Assembly: GCA_020850325.1 (NCBI GenBank)
Contig: JADZEW010000024.1
Coordinates: 62,001 to 126,000 of the forward strand
Length of the DNA: 64,000 nucleotides
Reading direction: 5' to 3'
Origin: Methanoregulaceae archaeon
Lineage (GTDB): Bacteria; Armatimonadota; Fimbriimonadia; Fimbriimonadales; Fimbriimonadaceae
Under the pieces are notes generated by a model. The model had not been told where the DNA came from. It searched no databases and was given only the letters and a program-made list of their open reading frames with translations. The position numbers and the translations under genes were made by a program. This document shows positions 50,260-58,795 of the stretch, piece by piece (the stretch's first letter is position 1; each line of letters begins with the position of its first letter).

Positions 50260-51075
50260 ATGGGAGGCATCGCGCTGTTGAGCGTCATGAGTTCGCTGTT
50301 GAGCGTTCAATCACAAGAGCCTAAGGTCGATGTCTCGCTCCTGCCCGAAGCCCAAGCACTCGCTTCCGGTCGGCCCTTCGACGTGGTGGTTCGGATCGAC
50401 CTCGAGCGCCCGTGGCACATCTACTGGAAGAACCCTGGCGATACGGGGATTCCAACGCATGTCGAGTGGCATCTGCCTGCCGGTTGGAAGGCCGAGCCCG
50501 TCCAGTTTCCGGCACCCAAGCGGTTTGAGTCAGGCGGCACGGTTTCGTACGGCCACGAAGGGGAAGTATTGCTGATCTCTCGACTGACGCCTGCACCGAG
50601 TGCAAAGGGCAAGTTCACCCTGAAGGCATCCGTCGACTGGCTGGCCTGCATCGAGGCGTGCGTCATGGGTCGGGCCGAGGTTGAGACCACGGTGACGATC
50701 GGCGGCGATTCCAGCGTTGCGGGCATCAAGTCCAAGGTGCTCGAGCAGGCTCGATCCGGGCTGCCGAAGTCGAGCGAGGGGCTGCAAGTGATTACAGAGG
50801 CCACCGCCGATGGCTTTCGGTTGAGCGTGGGCGGGCTTCCTCGGGTTGGCACCGCATACTTCTTCGCCGATAGTGCGGAGGCCGTGGCCGCCAATGCCCA
50901 GCAGCCCTTGCGGGTCGATGGGACGTCCGTTGAACTCACGCTCAAGCGATCCCCTTACGCCAAAGAGCCACTGGCCAAGCTATCGGGCGTCCTGCTGGTC
51001 ACCGACCCAGAAGGGAAGTCTCACGCATATCAGATTGAATCGAACATCTTGAGAACGACGAACGGAGGAACCTAA
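50260..51075 (+). CDS. DsbD alpha-domain-like secreted protein
   Basis: A 271-residue exported protein. The N-terminus MGGIALLSVMSSLLSVQSQE is a poor signal peptide, so the real start may be the inner ATG 27 bp downstream. The core resembles the N-terminal immunoglobulin-like domain of DsbD (PWHIYWKNPGDTGIPTHVEW, FPAPKRFESGGTVSYGHEGE, VDWLACIEACVMGRAEVETT, where the CxxxC-type pair could be redox active). The membrane and thioredoxin parts of DsbD are absent. It lies 3 bp before the redoxin gene. Confidence 0.75.
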   Translation: MGGIALLSVMSSLLSVQSQEPKVDVSLLPEAQALASGRPFDVVVRIDLERPWHIYWKNPGDTGIPTHVEWHLPAGWKAEPVQFPAPKRFESGGTVSYGHEGEVLLISRLTPAPSAKGKFTLKASVDWLACIEACVMGRAEVETTVTIGGDSSVAGIKSKVLEQARSGLPKSSEGLQVITEATADGFRLSVGGLPRVGTAYFFADSAEAVAANAQQPLRVDGTSVELTLKRSPYAKEPLAKLSGVLLVTDPEGKSHAYQIESNILRTTNGGT

Positions 51076-51078
51076 CCC

Positions 51079-51702
51079 ATGAAGAACATCATCATTACCG
51101 GACTCGCTTGTGTGGCGGCGGTGGGCTTGACCACCGCCTGGGCCGCTCAGGGCGCGACGGGCACCCCCGGATCGGCGGCACCCGCGTTCACGCTAGCCGA
51201 CTCGAACGGCAAGAACGTGTCCCTGGCCGACTACAAGGGCAAGTACGTGGTCCTTGAGTGGTGGAACCACGAGTGCCCCTATGTCGTGCGTCACTACGGC
51301 GTCGGCAACATCCAGGGCCTGCAGAAGCAGATGGCCAGCGAGGGTGTGGTTTGGCTGACGATCTGCAGCTCAGCGCCGGGCAAGCAGGGCTACGTGGATG
51401 CGGCTCAAGCCAACGAGGTGATGAAGAAGAATGCAGGGTCGCCCGCGCATGTTCTTCTCGATCCGGAAGGCAAGGTCGGCAAGATGTTCGACGCCAAGAC
51501 CACGCCGCAGATGGTGCTGATCTCGCCGAAGGGTGAGGTGGTGTACAACGGCGGCATCGACAACGCGCCCCGCGCACGCACCAAGGAAGAGACCGCGAAG
51601 GCCGAGAACTGGCTGGTAAAGGCCTACGGCCAGCACAAGGCCGGCCAGCCGATCACCAACCCGGCCGAGCGCCCATACGGCTGCGGCGTCAAGTATCCGT
51701 AA
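51079..51702 (+). CDS. exported redoxin (AhpC/TSA-like) protein
   Basis: A 207-residue periplasmic thioredoxin-fold protein. MKNIIITGLACVAAVGLTTA is a signal peptide with cleavage after AWAAQ. The redoxin domain (APAFTLADSNGKNVSLADYK, YVVLEWWNHECPYVVRHY) has Cys-Pro-Tyr with one Cys, like peroxiredoxin-type PRX rather than CxxC thioredoxin. VLLDPEGKVGKMFDAKTTPQ includes the cis-Pro. ggagg lies before ATG 51079. It ends with a strong terminator and probably works with the DsbD-alpha-like partner. Confidence 0.82.
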   Translation: MKNIIITGLACVAAVGLTTAWAAQGATGTPGSAAPAFTLADSNGKNVSLADYKGKYVVLEWWNHECPYVVRHYGVGNIQGLQKQMASEGVVWLTICSSAPGKQGYVDAAQANEVMKKNAGSPAHVLLDPEGKVGKMFDAKTTPQMVLISPKGEVVYNGGIDNAPRARTKEETAKAENWLVKAYGQHKAGQPITNPAERPYGCGVKYP

Positions 51703-51724
51703 GTAGAGCCACAGAAGACCATTG

Positions 51725-51760
51725 ACGGCCCCAGGTGGCTTAGCCTGGGGCCGTTTTGTT
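51725..51760 (+). terminator. Rho-independent terminator of the redoxin operon
   Basis: ACGGCCCCAGG, loop TGGCTTAG, CCTGGGGCCGT, then TTTTGTT. Long GC stem with T-tract, 23 bp after the redoxin stop. Confidence 0.92.
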
Positions 51761-51763
51761 GGG

Positions 51764-52267
51764 TCAGCGTGCTCTGCGCCGCCGCAAAAACGCAGCGGCC
51801 CCGAGTCCTAGCGCAGCCAGGGTACCGGGTTCCGGCACCGCGGTGATCTGGCCGCGGATTTCTCCGCCGGGGAACGTCGACGTGTGGATATTGACGTAGT
51901 TTAGGCCAGACAATAGGTTGGCCACTTGGGCCGGCGTGAAGACGCCGTTACCCGTAACCGTTCCCGAAGTCGCGTTGCTCACCGTCAAGGGCAGAATCAC
52001 CGGTCCGTTGACTCCGGGAAGAGCCGGTCCGTGGATGTGCGCGGCGACGGCTGGTGCAAGCAATCCGCTGAACGAACCCGTCAATGTGATCGCTCCTGTT
52101 ACGTCATCGAGCGTACCGGTGAAGCTGCCAAATCCCGGCGATGCATTGGGCGGAACCTCCTGCGACCCATCCATCAATCCAGAGAGCGTCCAGGTGAAGG
52201 CCGAAGCCATCGAAACGGTTACCAGGGCGCCAACGGCGCAAGCGATTCGTAGTGCGTAGTGTCTCAT
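51764..52267 (-). CDS. CHRD-domain protein with PEP-CTERM sorting signal
   Basis: A 167-residue exported protein. The signal peptide is MRHYALRIACAVGALVTVSM. A CHRD domain spans about 25-140 (LDGSQEVPPNASPGFGSFTG-like start; HIHGPALPGVNGPVIL; YVNIHTSTFPGGEIRGQI). The C-terminus is VPEPGTLAALGLGAAAFLRR, a PEP-CTERM sorting motif, helix and Arg cluster for the exosortase pathway. This implies an exosortase elsewhere in the genome. gaggg lies before ATG 52267. Confidence 0.9.
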   Translation of the reverse strand: MRHYALRIACAVGALVTVSMASAFTWTLSGLMDGSQEVPPNASPGFGSFTGTLDDVTGAITLTGSFSGLLAPAVAAHIHGPALPGVNGPVILPLTVSNATSGTVTGNGVFTPAQVANLLSGLNYVNIHTSTFPGGEIRGQITAVPEPGTLAALGLGAAAFLRRRRAR

Positions 52268-52322
52268 TCAACCCTCCAACATCCCAAGAGGATGCCCTAT
52301 GCTGGGTAAGGCACCTAAATGC

Positions 52323-52355
52323 CGAATGGTTCCGAGAACTTCCCGGAACCATTCG
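52323..52355 (-). terminator. stem-loop after the outer-membrane-protein gene
   Basis: Perfect 12-bp stem CGAATGGTTCCG / CGGAACCATTCG with a 9-nt loop, about 20 bp after the outer-membrane protein stop. There is no long T-run, but its position supports a terminator for the three-gene envelope operon. The CHRD gene starts just beyond it. Confidence 0.6.
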
Positions 52356-52375
52356 ACTTGTTACCGGCCAGACAC

Positions 52376-54043
52376 TCAGAACTCGGTTCGGAAGCCGATC
52401 GAGAAGCTCGTCTCCGAGAAATTGCGTCCCGACGTCGTGTACCGGAAATCGTTCCAGCCAAAGCGCACGAACAACTGGCCGCCAAAGCTTTGCCAGTGAG
52501 CGGGCCGATAGCTGAAGGTCGCGTTGCCGAAGAGGCGCGAGTTATCGTCGCCGAGGTCGATGATGGCTCGGCGGAGACCTGCGCGCAGGTCGAGACGCAT
52601 GTTGCTCGTCGGCCACTCGATTCCCATGCCGAGCGATGTCTCGATGTTGCGATCCGTCGCGCGGGCCACCGTGTCGTTACCGCTCCAATAGCCCAGAGTG
52701 AACGATGGCCGGTAAACCATGCTTCCGCGGGAGAACCGGCTGTACCAAGAGGTATTTGCCGTGAACTCTCGGCTGTCCCGGCTACCACGGGAGTAGTAGC
52801 GCGCCAGTCCAAGGTTCCATTCGGTGTCCCAACCCGCGAGGACATCGCGGTAGGTCGCCATGAAGTCGAGGTCGTCGTTTCGGTTCGTGCCGCCGTAGCG
52901 GGAATCGCTGGTAAGCGTGAGATCGAGCGAGCCATCGGGTCGTCCGGCAAACTCGCTGATGTTCAGCGCGATGTCCGGGCGAATCGCCGTCGTTCGGAAC
53001 GACCGCTGGCCGTCCAGATTGTTGCGGAACCAGATGAGCCCGTACGATGCCGAGACATTGCGGCTTAGTCGCTCGCGGACTCGCAACCGAATCCGCTCGC
53101 GGTCGGTTTGAGCCGAGCCGAGAGACGTGAAGAAGTTGGGCGTGACGTTCTCGTAGCTGATCTGCAACTTCTTGCGTCCGGCGTTTCCGGCGAGTTCAAG
53201 TCGGAGCGCCCGGCCCTTGTAATCGCGATCCGGCGTGACATTGTCCGGCGACTCTCGCGTATCGCTCCACGCGAACTCCGCGCCGAGCTTCCACCCCGCC
53301 GCAATGCCGTGCTCAGCGGTGATCGCCCAAAGGTCATTGCGATACAGTGGCTCGAACGCGCTGATTCGACCGGTATCGGTCGATCGAAGGTAGGACAGAC
53401 CCACCGCGCTTTGCTCCGAGAGCCTCCACTGCAACTTGGCACCCGCGGTGCCACGGCGTGCCGAGTCGATGGCGTCTCCGCGAGCGAAGACCCGCCAGCG
53501 GCTGTCGGCTACACCAACGACCGCTTGGAAGGAGAGTCCGGGGTTGTCCTCATCACCGAACCGGTAGGCCGCGCCTTTGACCGGGGTATTGAGCGAATAC
53601 TGGCTGAAGTTCTCGAACGTATCGCCAAGCGTAAGCTTGGAGCGACCCATTCGTAGGTCGAGGCGAGCGTTGTTGAGCGCCGCGGGCTGGGCGAGTTGTC
53701 GCCGATCGCTCGAACTCGCAAATCCGAAAGAGGTCGACCACTCAAAGGCCTCACTTTGGCCAGCTCCATAGAGAGAGATGTTCGACAGATAGCGCGATCC
53801 GCGGGTCAGGCCGGACTGGCTGCGGCCCGCACCGCGTGCACTGACGAACGGGAAATCAGATTCGGTCGTAACTCGCCATCGCGTGGGTTCCTTTTCGGGT
53901 TCTTGAGCCTTGAGGTTGACCACGGGGCCCGAGTCATCGGCGGCGCGTACTGAATCGTCGGATGTTAAGGACGACGCCGGTAGAGCGAAGACGAGACCGA
54001 GGGCGAGCAGTTTCAGACTATGTTCGTGTCGTATGACTTTCAT
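52376..54043 (-). CDS. predicted outer-membrane beta-barrel protein
   Basis: A 555-residue exported protein. The signal peptide is MKVIRHEHSLKLLALGLVFA followed by LPASS. From about residue 80 alternating amphipathic strands with aromatic belts dominate (GWNDFRYTTSGRNFSETSF at the end) and the C-terminus is IGFRTEF, ending in Phe as barrels do. Loop regions are Asp/Arg rich. ATG 54043 overlaps the upstream gene (ATGA), so the barrel is made with the 1072-residue protein. Likely 16 or more strands; ligand unknown. Confidence 0.72.
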   Translation of the reverse strand: MKVIRHEHSLKLLALGLVFALPASSLTSDDSVRAADDSGPVVNLKAQEPEKEPTRWRVTTESDFPFVSARGAGRSQSGLTRGSRYLSNISLYGAGQSEAFEWSTSFGFASSSDRRQLAQPAALNNARLDLRMGRSKLTLGDTFENFSQYSLNTPVKGAAYRFGDEDNPGLSFQAVVGVADSRWRVFARGDAIDSARRGTAGAKLQWRLSEQSAVGLSYLRSTDTGRISAFEPLYRNDLWAITAEHGIAAGWKLGAEFAWSDTRESPDNVTPDRDYKGRALRLELAGNAGRKKLQISYENVTPNFFTSLGSAQTDRERIRLRVRERLSRNVSASYGLIWFRNNLDGQRSFRTTAIRPDIALNISEFAGRPDGSLDLTLTSDSRYGGTNRNDDLDFMATYRDVLAGWDTEWNLGLARYYSRGSRDSREFTANTSWYSRFSRGSMVYRPSFTLGYWSGNDTVARATDRNIETSLGMGIEWPTSNMRLDLRAGLRRAIIDLGDDNSRLFGNATFSYRPAHWQSFGGQLFVRFGWNDFRYTTSGRNFSETSFSIGFRTEF

Positions 54044-57000
54044 TGGGATCGTCCATCTCCGGGCCAAGTGCGGCCCTCCAAGGTTTGCTTGATCAAGGCT
54101 CTGCCGTCCTTGACGGCCACGAGTTCGACCACTTGGGATTTCTCTTCGTGGCGGATGTTGCGGGCGAAGTTCCGCCCGCGGATCGTGAGCGCGTACGAGA
54201 CGCGATAGAAGTCGATTCTCGTCTGCCCATCAAAGCTGTAGTGGCTGTAGGCCAGCTTGAGGTCAGACACCTCATAGCGGACCTCGTCGAAGAAGCGGAA
54301 CGAACGCCGTAGCGTCTCCTGCATCTGGCTGACTTTGGTTCCGTCAGGGGCGGTCCAGTCCTTATCGAGCAAGGCGGCCACGCCGCTGTCATTGCGCGCT
54401 TCGTAAGCCTTACGGAACGCATCGTAGAGACTGCGCACCATAGGCGTCTGCTCCTCAAGCCGAGCCTTATCCTCTTGCTCTTGCTTCTTGCGTTCTTCGT
54501 CTTGCTTCTGTTGACCCTCGCGCGTGGCCTTCTGGTAGGCGTCGATCGCGGCGGTGTTCCGGGCGATTAGCGCCTTGAACTCCTCTTCGAACATCTTGAT
54601 CTTCTGAGGCAAAAAAGAGTCGGCCATCACTTGGGTCAGGGCCTGCATGGGATCCGAGCGGTCGTAGTATCCGTACCGCTTGATCTTGGAACCCAACGCG
54701 ACGAGTTCTGGGACCTGGCCCGAAATCTCCTGCCACCGGGTTCGCATCGGTTCGAGGAAGTGCTTTTCTATCCGCTGTATGATCTCTGGATTCAGCGTCG
54801 TAACGAGCTTCCCGTCGACCATGCCTGACTTGTTGATGAACTCACTCGGTTCAGGAAAGTCGAACCGGACGCCGGCGATGTTGTAGTAGTTCGCCTTCTT
54901 GGTCTGGTCGTAGCCGACCGAAGCCGCCCCGATCGCGCTGATCAGGCGCTTGGCCTCCTCTTGATGCTGCTCGAGGTTAGGAATGAACTTCCACTCGGAG
55001 GAGTCCCAGCGGCCGCTGACGGTCAAGCTGATCCACGAGTTGGTCTTCGCCTTGCCTTCGGGGGCGTTCGGACCGTAGAGCCGGGCCGCCGCCGCATTGA
55101 ACGGGATGATCGGCCGAGCGAGATCGGCGCGTGTCTCAATCGGCTCCAAAGATCGCTCCCAGTTGGCCAAGCTCTCTCTGGCTTGCTGCACCATCATCTT
55201 GAGCGACGGATTGAGCGACTTGACTTCGACGGATCGAGCGCTGACCTCAGGTCGAACATCAGAGAACCAATAGCTGACATCGGGCCCACTGAGACCGGAG
55301 TTGCCTCGCTGCGTCGCCGCGTACCACGTCGTCTCGGTCGTCTCGGCTCCGGGCACCGTCTTCCGATAGAGTTCTCGCTGCAGGAAGATCTCGTTGTTGT
55401 ACTTCTCGATCACGCGGTTTTCTTGGGTCTCCAAGGAGGCAAGGTCGTTTACGTAGCGCTTTACCTTGGCCAAGAACTCCACGTAGAGATCGTAGCGATC
55501 GATAGAATCCTGGGGCGATGTTGGACCTGATCCAGACGCAAACGGGTGGGTCGGACCAAAGAGCTTGGCGGTCTCATCTTGGATTTTCTGGAGCTCTTTG
55601 AGGGCCAACTCGTAGCTGAGATTGACATTCTCGATGATTCGATCGACTTCTTTGTCGACGATCGGGTCGGCGACTACCGATACTTCGGCGGTCACCTCGG
55701 CGAACGTCGCCAAGACCTCCGCGTTAACAATCGCCTGCTGGGCTCCGAGCTGCTTATACGCGTCTTGCTGTAGCTTCTTGAGCTTGGCTTCCTGCTCCTT
55801 GAACTCGGTATAGGTGATCTCGCCCTTATCTTGCTTGCGCTTGGCCTCACCGATCTTCTCGCCGATCTTCTGATACGCGCGAGAGTATGCGGAGCTGTTT
55901 TTGTTGCTCACCTCGTTGAGCTTCGCGCCGAACTGCTTTTGGACGTCCCACCTGGTCTCCCGAGGGATATCCGTCAGCTTCTGCCACCCGGCCTTGAGTT
56001 GGCCGCCGAATTGTCGGATGAAGTCGGTGATCGCGGTGTGGGATTCAAACTGTTCGCCCTGCATCGCTCCGCCGTCGGTATTGTTCTTGTCTTGCTCGGC
56101 CTTTTGCTTTAGCTCAGTAGCTCGGTTCTTGACGGCCTTAGGGTAGTCGACGCGCAAGAACTGGTCGATCCGGGCCAACGCTTGCTTGGCTGGCTCCATG
56201 CCGTTCTTGACGGCATCCTTCATCTCCTTCATCTTGCGCTCAGCGTCGAGGCGAGCCGTTAGCGCGCGCTGCTCAAGTTCCTTGCGCTGTTGCTCGGCGA
56301 GTGCCTTATCTTTCTGAACCTCGTTCCAAACCCCGAGGACCTGCATCCAAGCTTCTGCTTCGTACTCTGCGATCTTCTCCTCGGTGACCGGCACCTTGTA
56401 GCCACTTGAAGTCGACTCGTGGAAACGTCGGCGCCAGACGTCTCGCAGTTGATCTTTGCTTTGGTAGGTCCGCAACGTCGTGGCCAGCCGCATTCGGAAT
56501 CCGGCCTCCAGGGTATTGACTTCGAACACTCGACCGATCCAGAGATTGATCGTTTCGTTCCGGCAATAGGACTCGAGCGCGGCAATCAACGCCATCTCGA
56601 CTTCGACGATCTTCTTGAAGGCTCCATAGAATGGGATGTAAGAGTCGCCGAGCTTGTCGTAGACTCCCGCCAGCACGTCGAGCGCACCTTCGGACCAGCT
56701 GTACTGGTTGGTGACGATCTTGTCGAACTTGTCCCAGATAACGCCGCCGACGATCTCCGTTCCCGTTCCCAGCAGCTTCAAGCTTCCGAAAATCTGCTCG
56801 AACGCCTCGTCGGACTGGTTCTTCAACTGCTCCCAGACCTTACTGTTCAGGGCGCCGTTGATGAGAATCTCATGGGTGACTCGGTGTCGGATTCGATCGT
56901 ACGCCGCCGCCTTGATGGCCGACTCCGCGTACTCCTGCATCTTGCCCTTGGCGAACTCATAGGCCTGCTTGTATCCCTTGTCCTTGACGCGCTCCTTGAA

Positions 57001-57258
57001 CTTGTCTGTGATGTATGCGATCTTCTGCGCATCCGTCATGTTCTGCATGGCGGAGACATCGCCGATGAAGTCCTTCAGGGCTCCATGGAGCTCGTCGATC
57101 GCCTTGCCCACCGGATCGTCGTCGACCCGGTCCAAGTGGATCACGAAGAGTGGTACGAATCCCGAGTTGGGCGCAACGTTGGCCTGCGCTGATGTCGCCG
57201 TCCCTAGAGCCAGCGCGATTCCACTGACGATGAAGGCGTAGCGCAACATGCGGTTCAT
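54040..57258 (-). CDS. large exported coiled-coil protein with NTF2-like C-terminus
   Basis: A 1072-residue exported protein. MNRMLRYAFIVSGIALALGT and ATSAQA form the signal peptide. Long helical and coiled-coil segments fill about 300-660 (VQKDKALAEQQRKELEQRAL, LDAERKMKEMKDAV, IGEKIGEAKRKQDKGEITY). The last 130 residues (MVRSLYDAFRKAYEARNDSG, VALLDKDW-like, YRVSYALTIRGRNF) look like an NTF2/SnoaL-type fold. ATG 57258 is behind aaggaga (8 nt). It belongs between the 447-residue protein and the barrel. Function unknown. Confidence 0.62.
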   Translation of the reverse strand: MNRMLRYAFIVSGIALALGTATSAQANVAPNSGFVPLFVIHLDRVDDDPVGKAIDELHGALKDFIGDVSAMQNMTDAQKIAYITDKFKERVKDKGYKQAYEFAKGKMQEYAESAIKAAAYDRIRHRVTHEILINGALNSKVWEQLKNQSDEAFEQIFGSLKLLGTGTEIVGGVIWDKFDKIVTNQYSWSEGALDVLAGVYDKLGDSYIPFYGAFKKIVEVEMALIAALESYCRNETINLWIGRVFEVNTLEAGFRMRLATTLRTYQSKDQLRDVWRRRFHESTSSGYKVPVTEEKIAEYEAEAWMQVLGVWNEVQKDKALAEQQRKELEQRALTARLDAERKMKEMKDAVKNGMEPAKQALARIDQFLRVDYPKAVKNRATELKQKAEQDKNNTDGGAMQGEQFESHTAITDFIRQFGGQLKAGWQKLTDIPRETRWDVQKQFGAKLNEVSNKNSSAYSRAYQKIGEKIGEAKRKQDKGEITYTEFKEQEAKLKKLQQDAYKQLGAQQAIVNAEVLATFAEVTAEVSVVADPIVDKEVDRIIENVNLSYELALKELQKIQDETAKLFGPTHPFASGSGPTSPQDSIDRYDLYVEFLAKVKRYVNDLASLETQENRVIEKYNNEIFLQRELYRKTVPGAETTETTWYAATQRGNSGLSGPDVSYWFSDVRPEVSARSVEVKSLNPSLKMMVQQARESLANWERSLEPIETRADLARPIIPFNAAAARLYGPNAPEGKAKTNSWISLTVSGRWDSSEWKFIPNLEQHQEEAKRLISAIGAASVGYDQTKKANYYNIAGVRFDFPEPSEFINKSGMVDGKLVTTLNPEIIQRIEKHFLEPMRTRWQEISGQVPELVALGSKIKRYGYYDRSDPMQALTQVMADSFLPQKIKMFEEEFKALIARNTAAIDAYQKATREGQQKQDEERKKQEQEDKARLEEQTPMVRSLYDAFRKAYEARNDSGVAALLDKDWTAPDGTKVSQMQETLRRSFRFFDEVRYEVSDLKLAYSHYSFDGQTRIDFYRVSYALTIRGRNFARNIRHEEKSQVVELVAVKDGRALIKQTLEGRTWPGDGRSQ

Positions 57259-57274
57259 GAAGTCAATCTCCTTG

Positions 57275-58618
57275 TCAGAAGCGCGGACCGCGAGCCGTGT
57301 ACTTGTACTTGAACACGATCCGGCCGCTCTTGCCTCCGGCGTCGATAACCATGTCGAGAATCTCGAGGGCGGCGTACTTAGTGCCACCGAGCTTGAAAAC
57401 GATGACCCGATACCCTTCGTCGTAGAGCGGGAACAGCGCTTGGCCAAAGTAGCCGCTGTCCGGGGCGACCCGGAGGTCGTCCAGCGACGACACGCCCGGA
57501 GGATCGATCACGTACTGGGTGTTCGCCTTGAGGTTAAAGGTGAACGAACTGCCGACGGCGCAGAAGTTGCCCTGAATAAACGGCGCGATCTGCGTCTCAC
57601 GCTCCTTCATTCGGTCTTCGAAGTTGAAGGACTCGAACCACCAATCGGCAGGGTCGGCTGCTTCTTCAGACCATCGGAGCGTGACACGGCCCGCTTGAGA
57701 GCCCGTATCGCCGCCCGTCCAGATCTGAATGGCGTCGCCGATTGTGATCACGCTGATGTCGCCATCGCTGATCGAGATCACCTCATCGTTACCCCCTTGG
57801 ATCACGTCCGAACCGACATTCACGGCGTCGCTGAGGCCGAAGATGAGCGGGTGGCTCATGCTGTAGCACTGGACACCCTCACCGTGGAGCCGGAAGGCGA
57901 ATCGGGTCTTGCCGCGATCCTTGAAGTTCTGGCCGGACTTGGTGCCGATTAGAGAGCGATTGAAGTTGACGAGAACCGTAGCCTGGCCAAACTTGCCCGG
58001 CGTCACTTGGTCGATCGTGAGCTGCAACTGCAGGTTGTCGAAAGCGGAGAAGTCTTTGCCGATCGCTCGCTCGAGCGTCATCTTATCGGTGAGAAAGTCC
58101 TGGTCGATCCAGACCATGAAGCTCCGTCGGCTCTCGTCCATATAGGCTCGCGCCATGGCTTCCAAGGCACGTCGAATGGCCTCGCGGAGATCCAGTTCCG
58201 ACACGACAATCGTGGTCTTCGTCTTGTCGACCGGGTTCGTGGTACCCGTGGTGTCGGTCGCTTCAATGTAGAGTTCGTAAGTCTGGCCGGGCTCGCCGCG
58301 GAAGGCGAACTCGAAAGCCCCCTTTGCCCCGAGCTTGGCTTCTTTCCAAGTTTCCTTCTCATCCAACGAGAATCGAACGGAGCCGATCTGCCCCTTCTGG
58401 ACGATTGCCTGGCCGCGAACTTGCACCTCGCCGTTCGGCATGAAGTCCCGGTAGACGGTGAGTTTGGGACCAATCTCCTCCATGGAGACCCCGGCCACAT
58501 AGATGTACTTGAAGCTCACCTTGTCTTCGGTCTTGCCGAAGTTCCACCACTGAGCAGAACCAAGACTCGCCATAAGGAACAAGGGGAGGAAAAGAATCGC
58601 GCGCAACAGCCACATCAT
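57275..58618 (-). CDS. exported protein with Ig-like start, first gene of envelope operon
   Basis: A 447-residue exported protein. The signal peptide is MMWLLRAILFLPLFLMASLG. The region 30-130 looks like an Ig-like domain (GPKLTVYRDFMPNGEVQVRG, GQIGSVRFSLDEKETW, GQTYELYIEATDTTGTTNP), followed by a helical stretch (LREAIRRALEAMARAYMDE) and a beta-rich domain. Three Cys-poor blocks and GKTRFAFRLHGEGVQCYSMS do not match a known family. The ATG has aggtga upstream. It is followed by the coiled-coil and barrel genes. Confidence 0.6.
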   Translation of the reverse strand: MMWLLRAILFLPLFLMASLGSAQWWNFGKTEDKVSFKYIYVAGVSMEEIGPKLTVYRDFMPNGEVQVRGQAIVQKGQIGSVRFSLDEKETWKEAKLGAKGAFEFAFRGEPGQTYELYIEATDTTGTTNPVDKTKTTIVVSELDLREAIRRALEAMARAYMDESRRSFMVWIDQDFLTDKMTLERAIGKDFSAFDNLQLQLTIDQVTPGKFGQATVLVNFNRSLIGTKSGQNFKDRGKTRFAFRLHGEGVQCYSMSHPLIFGLSDAVNVGSDVIQGGNDEVISISDGDISVITIGDAIQIWTGGDTGSQAGRVTLRWSEEAADPADWWFESFNFEDRMKERETQIAPFIQGNFCAVGSSFTFNLKANTQYVIDPPGVSSLDDLRVAPDSGYFGQALFPLYDEGYRVIVFKLGGTKYAALEILDMVIDAGGKSGRIVFKYKYTARGPRF

Positions 58619-58741
58619 TTTCGTTTCACCTGAGGTTGGATCAATCCGAACTTGCGCAACCTCTACACACTAGATTACGGTAACGCCTCAAACGATTCAT
58701 ATCCCAGAAACTATGGACACGCCGCAGGCTGAAGGTGGAAA
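58619..58741. other. 123-bp leader region upstream of envelope operon
   Basis: No ORF. It probably carries the promoter of the envelope operon; a TAATCT hexamer and AGGTGA ribosome site are visible on the minus strand, but no convincing -35/-10 pair. Confidence 0.35.
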
Positions 58742-58793
58742 GAGCCCTCGGCACGAGTCGTACCGAGGGCTCCTCTAGCGTCGCTGACGCTAG
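58742..58793 (-). terminator. double stem-loop terminator after arsM
   Basis: On the minus strand: CTAGCGTC-AGC-GACGCTAG (58793-58775), then GAGCCCTCGG, an 11-nt loop and CCGAGGGCTC (58772-58742), then TTTCC. It directly follows the arsM stop. Confidence 0.8.
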
Positions 58794-58795
58794 GA

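Noticed and set aside
57261-57447. N-terminal extension (63 codons) of the coiled-coil protein
   Set aside because: It overlaps the upstream gene in another frame; the signal peptide and aaggaga site lie at ATG 57258.
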